This document shows, one piece after another, positions 62,934 through 64,000 of a stretch of 64,000 nt of DNA; position 1 is the stretch's first letter, and the number at the start of each line of letters is the position of its first letter. Below the pieces are notes generated by a model that was not told the origin of the DNA, searched no databases, and saw only the letters and a program-made list of their open reading frames with translations. The stretch is from CAMEON01 sp045531965 (lineage in GTDB: Bacteria; Bacillota; Clostridia; Oscillospirales; CAG-272). Location: positions 1-64,000 of the forward strand of contig JAZSFA010000045.1 in NCBI GenBank assembly GCA_045531965.1. The letters are read 5' to 3'. The position numbers and the translations under genes are program-made.

Positions 62934-62964
62934 AGTTGTTTGCCGACCCGGTCGGCAAACAACT
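62934..62964. repeat. 31-bp near-perfect palindrome after the amidase gene
   Basis: Arms of 15 bases, AGTTGTTTGCCGACC and its exact complement, surround a single central C. The outer GTTGTTTGC/GCAAACAAC matches the end of the dispersed repeat (GCAAACAAC at 125-133), so it may be a collapsed copy. It lacks a T-run but sits ten bases after a stop codon. Confidence 0.7.
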
Positions 62965-63025
62965 TCGCCCCATACACGTCATTGACAGAAAGGCAGAAAA
63001 CTACCAATAAAATCCCGCACAGCCC

Positions 63026-63054
63026 TTGACAAATCTTTTTTTCTGTGCTATAAT
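63026..63054 (+). promoter_or_regulatory. Promoter of the T-box/AMP-ligase transcript
   Basis: TTGACA at 63026-63031, a 17-base spacer, and TATAAT at 63049-63054, both perfect consensus. Confidence 0.92.
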
Positions 63055-63059
63055 CGACT

Positions 63060-63353
63060 CATTCCTATTTTTAAAAAGCGTATGAGCGGAAACAAGTAGC
63101 CCGTTGGGTCGAATGCAGAGAGACTGCGGTTGGTGAGAGCAGTCGGAGACAGACGGGGGAATACATTCTGCCAGCTTGACACCCAAAGGATCCACACCGA
63201 GTAGGCTGTCACGGGTGCGCCCGTTGTAGCGCAAGGGGAGCTTTGTCCCCGAAAGACCGTGCTTTCAAAGTCATAGATAAGCATGGTGAACTGAGGTGGT
63301 ACCACGCTTTGGCGTCCTCTGTCGTCTATTGAGACACAGGGGGCTTTTTTGTT
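63060..63353 (+). promoter_or_regulatory. T-box leader, probably tyrosine-specific
   Basis: The leader carries the T-box core AGGTGGTACCACG at 63294-63306, then a terminator hairpin (TCCTCTGTC ... GACACAGGGGG) and TTTTTT ending near 63352. In stem I, GGTTGGTGAGAG (63129-63140) is the usual upper-stem region, and GGGGGAATACATTC (63155-63168) is the specifier loop. TAC followed by A gives tyrosine. The next gene is not a tRNA synthetase or an obvious tyrosine transporter, which is unusual. Folding was not computed. Confidence 0.9.
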
Positions 63354-63385
63354 ACCGTCTACATCATAGAAAAGAGGATATTGTT

Positions 63386-64000
63386 ATGCCCATTACGGAA
63401 TTTTTGGAAAAGAACGCACGGCTTCATCCCGATGATATCTGCCTCGTGGAGATCAACCCCGACAAACAACCTGACAAAGGTGTCACATGGCGTGAATATA
63501 ACCTGATCGAATCCTCTGCCGATGCTTGCTATCGCAGAGATATGACATGGCGAGATTTCGATCGCCGAGCCAATCGCTTTGCTAATCTTCTCTTGTCTCG
63601 CGGCGTCAAACGAGGCGATAAGGTGGCCATCCTGCTCATGAACTGCTTGGAATGGTTGCCCGTATACTTTGGTATTTTGAAGGCAGGCGCCATTGTGGTA
63701 CCCATGAACTACCGTTATGCCTCTGATGAAATCAAATATTGCGTAGATCTGTCTGATACCCGCATTTTGGTCTTTGGACCCGAGTTTGTCAGCCGTGTGG
63801 ATGTGATTCTTCCCCAGCTTGATGGCATTACCGACTTTTTCTACGTGGGCAATGAGGAGGATACCCCCGACTATGCCTCCAACTTTTCTCGGATGATCAA
63901 CTATTGCTCATCCACGTGCCCTCCTGTGGAGCTTTGCGATGAGGATGACGGTGCCATCTACTTCTCCTCGGGTACTACAGGTTTCCCCAAAGCCATCTTA
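63386..64000 (+). CDS. AMP-dependent synthetase/acyl-CoA ligase (N-terminal part, cut by window end)
   Basis: The first 205 residues of an ANL-superfamily enzyme that activates a carboxylic acid with ATP as an acyl-adenylate, usually passing it to CoA or a carrier protein. MTWRDFDRRANRFANLLLSRGVKRGDKVAILLMN and GILKAGAIVVPMNYRY are standard N-domain blocks (residues about 52-115), and YFSSGTTGFPKA near 192-203 is the P-loop signature. The rest of the gene lies beyond 64000. AAAGAGGA precedes the ATG. Control by a tyrosine-type T-box suggests a link to tyrosine or aromatic-acid metabolism; the sequence alone does not show the substrate. Confidence 0.92.
   Translation, partial: MPITEFLEKNARLHPDDICLVEINPDKQPDKGVTWREYNLIESSADACYRRDMTWRDFDRRANRFANLLLSRGVKRGDKVAILLMNCLEWLPVYFGILKAGAIVVPMNYRYASDEIKYCVDLSDTRILVFGPEFVSRVDVILPQLDGITDFFYVGNEEDTPDYASNFSRMINYCSSTCPPVELCDEDDGAIYFSSGTTGFPKAIL

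Noticed and set aside
1..64000. CRISPR array, prophage, IS transposase or tRNA genes
   Set aside because: No regularly spaced direct repeats, phage structural genes, transposase motifs or cloverleaf sequences were seen; the repeats found are palindromic and dispersed.

Overview
This 64 kb window is chromosomal DNA from a low-to-mid GC Gram-positive bacterium, most likely an endospore-forming lineage of the class Clostridia (a relative of gut Oscillospiraceae or uncultured Clostridia). The evidence is strong AGGAGG-type ribosome binding sites, sigma-A promoters with 17-bp spacing, two T-box leaders, L10-type and L20-type ribosomal protein leaders, SpoIIID, and Firmicutes gene orders (dprA-topA-trmFO, plsX-rnc-smc-ftsY, yhbY-nadD-yqeK-rsfS, infC-rpmI-rplT). 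I see no prophage, IS transposase, CRISPR array, tRNA or rRNA.

Layout. 0-0.65 kb: dispersed palindromic repeat, promoter and a leucine T-box for leuS. 0.65-6.4 kb: leuS, then an FtsX-type permease and its ABC ATPase. 6.4-14.3 kb, minus strand: a PMCA-type calcium ATPase, an ECF S-component overlapping a small kinase, a large secreted glycosidase-like protein with a C-terminal membrane tail, and a SpoU RNA methyltransferase. 14.4 kb: spoIIID. 14.8-21.5 kb, minus: a 1013-aa lipoprotein, a membrane protein with a DUF1048-like N-terminus, and polA. 21.6-28 kb, plus: ComEC-like hydrolase, rsmE, PucR/CdaR-type regulator, S41 protease, greA and a membrane protein. 28-33 kb: EamA transporter and two overlapping glycosidase genes, apparently for cytosolic alpha-galactoside breakdown. 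33-38.6 kb, minus: rplL-rplJ with an L10 leader, two tandem paralogous membrane proteins, a mobile-like repeat and a divergent GyrB-like topoisomerase.

38.7-64 kb is almost entirely plus strand: a 705-aa protein resembling a PP2C phosphatase that has lost its metal ligands; infC-rpmI-rplT; an RNA methyltransferase; dprA-topA-trmFO; plsX-rnc-smc-ftsY; rdgB-yhbY-nadD-yqeK-rsfS; an orphan OmpR-type response regulator with an HtrA protease; secG; a DD-carboxypeptidase; an amidase-like protein; and a tyrosine-type T-box in front of an AMP-dependent acyl ligase cut by the window end.

Most of the window is housekeeping: translation and its fidelity, tRNA/rRNA modification, replication, chromosome structure, secretion and envelope upkeep. 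The more unusual parts are the T-box on an acyl ligase, the pseudo-phosphatase-like protein, the tandem paralogs, the zinc-ribbon insert in a glycosidase, the apparent AUC start of infC, and a family of MITE-like palindromic repeats ending in TAAACAACAATTTA.
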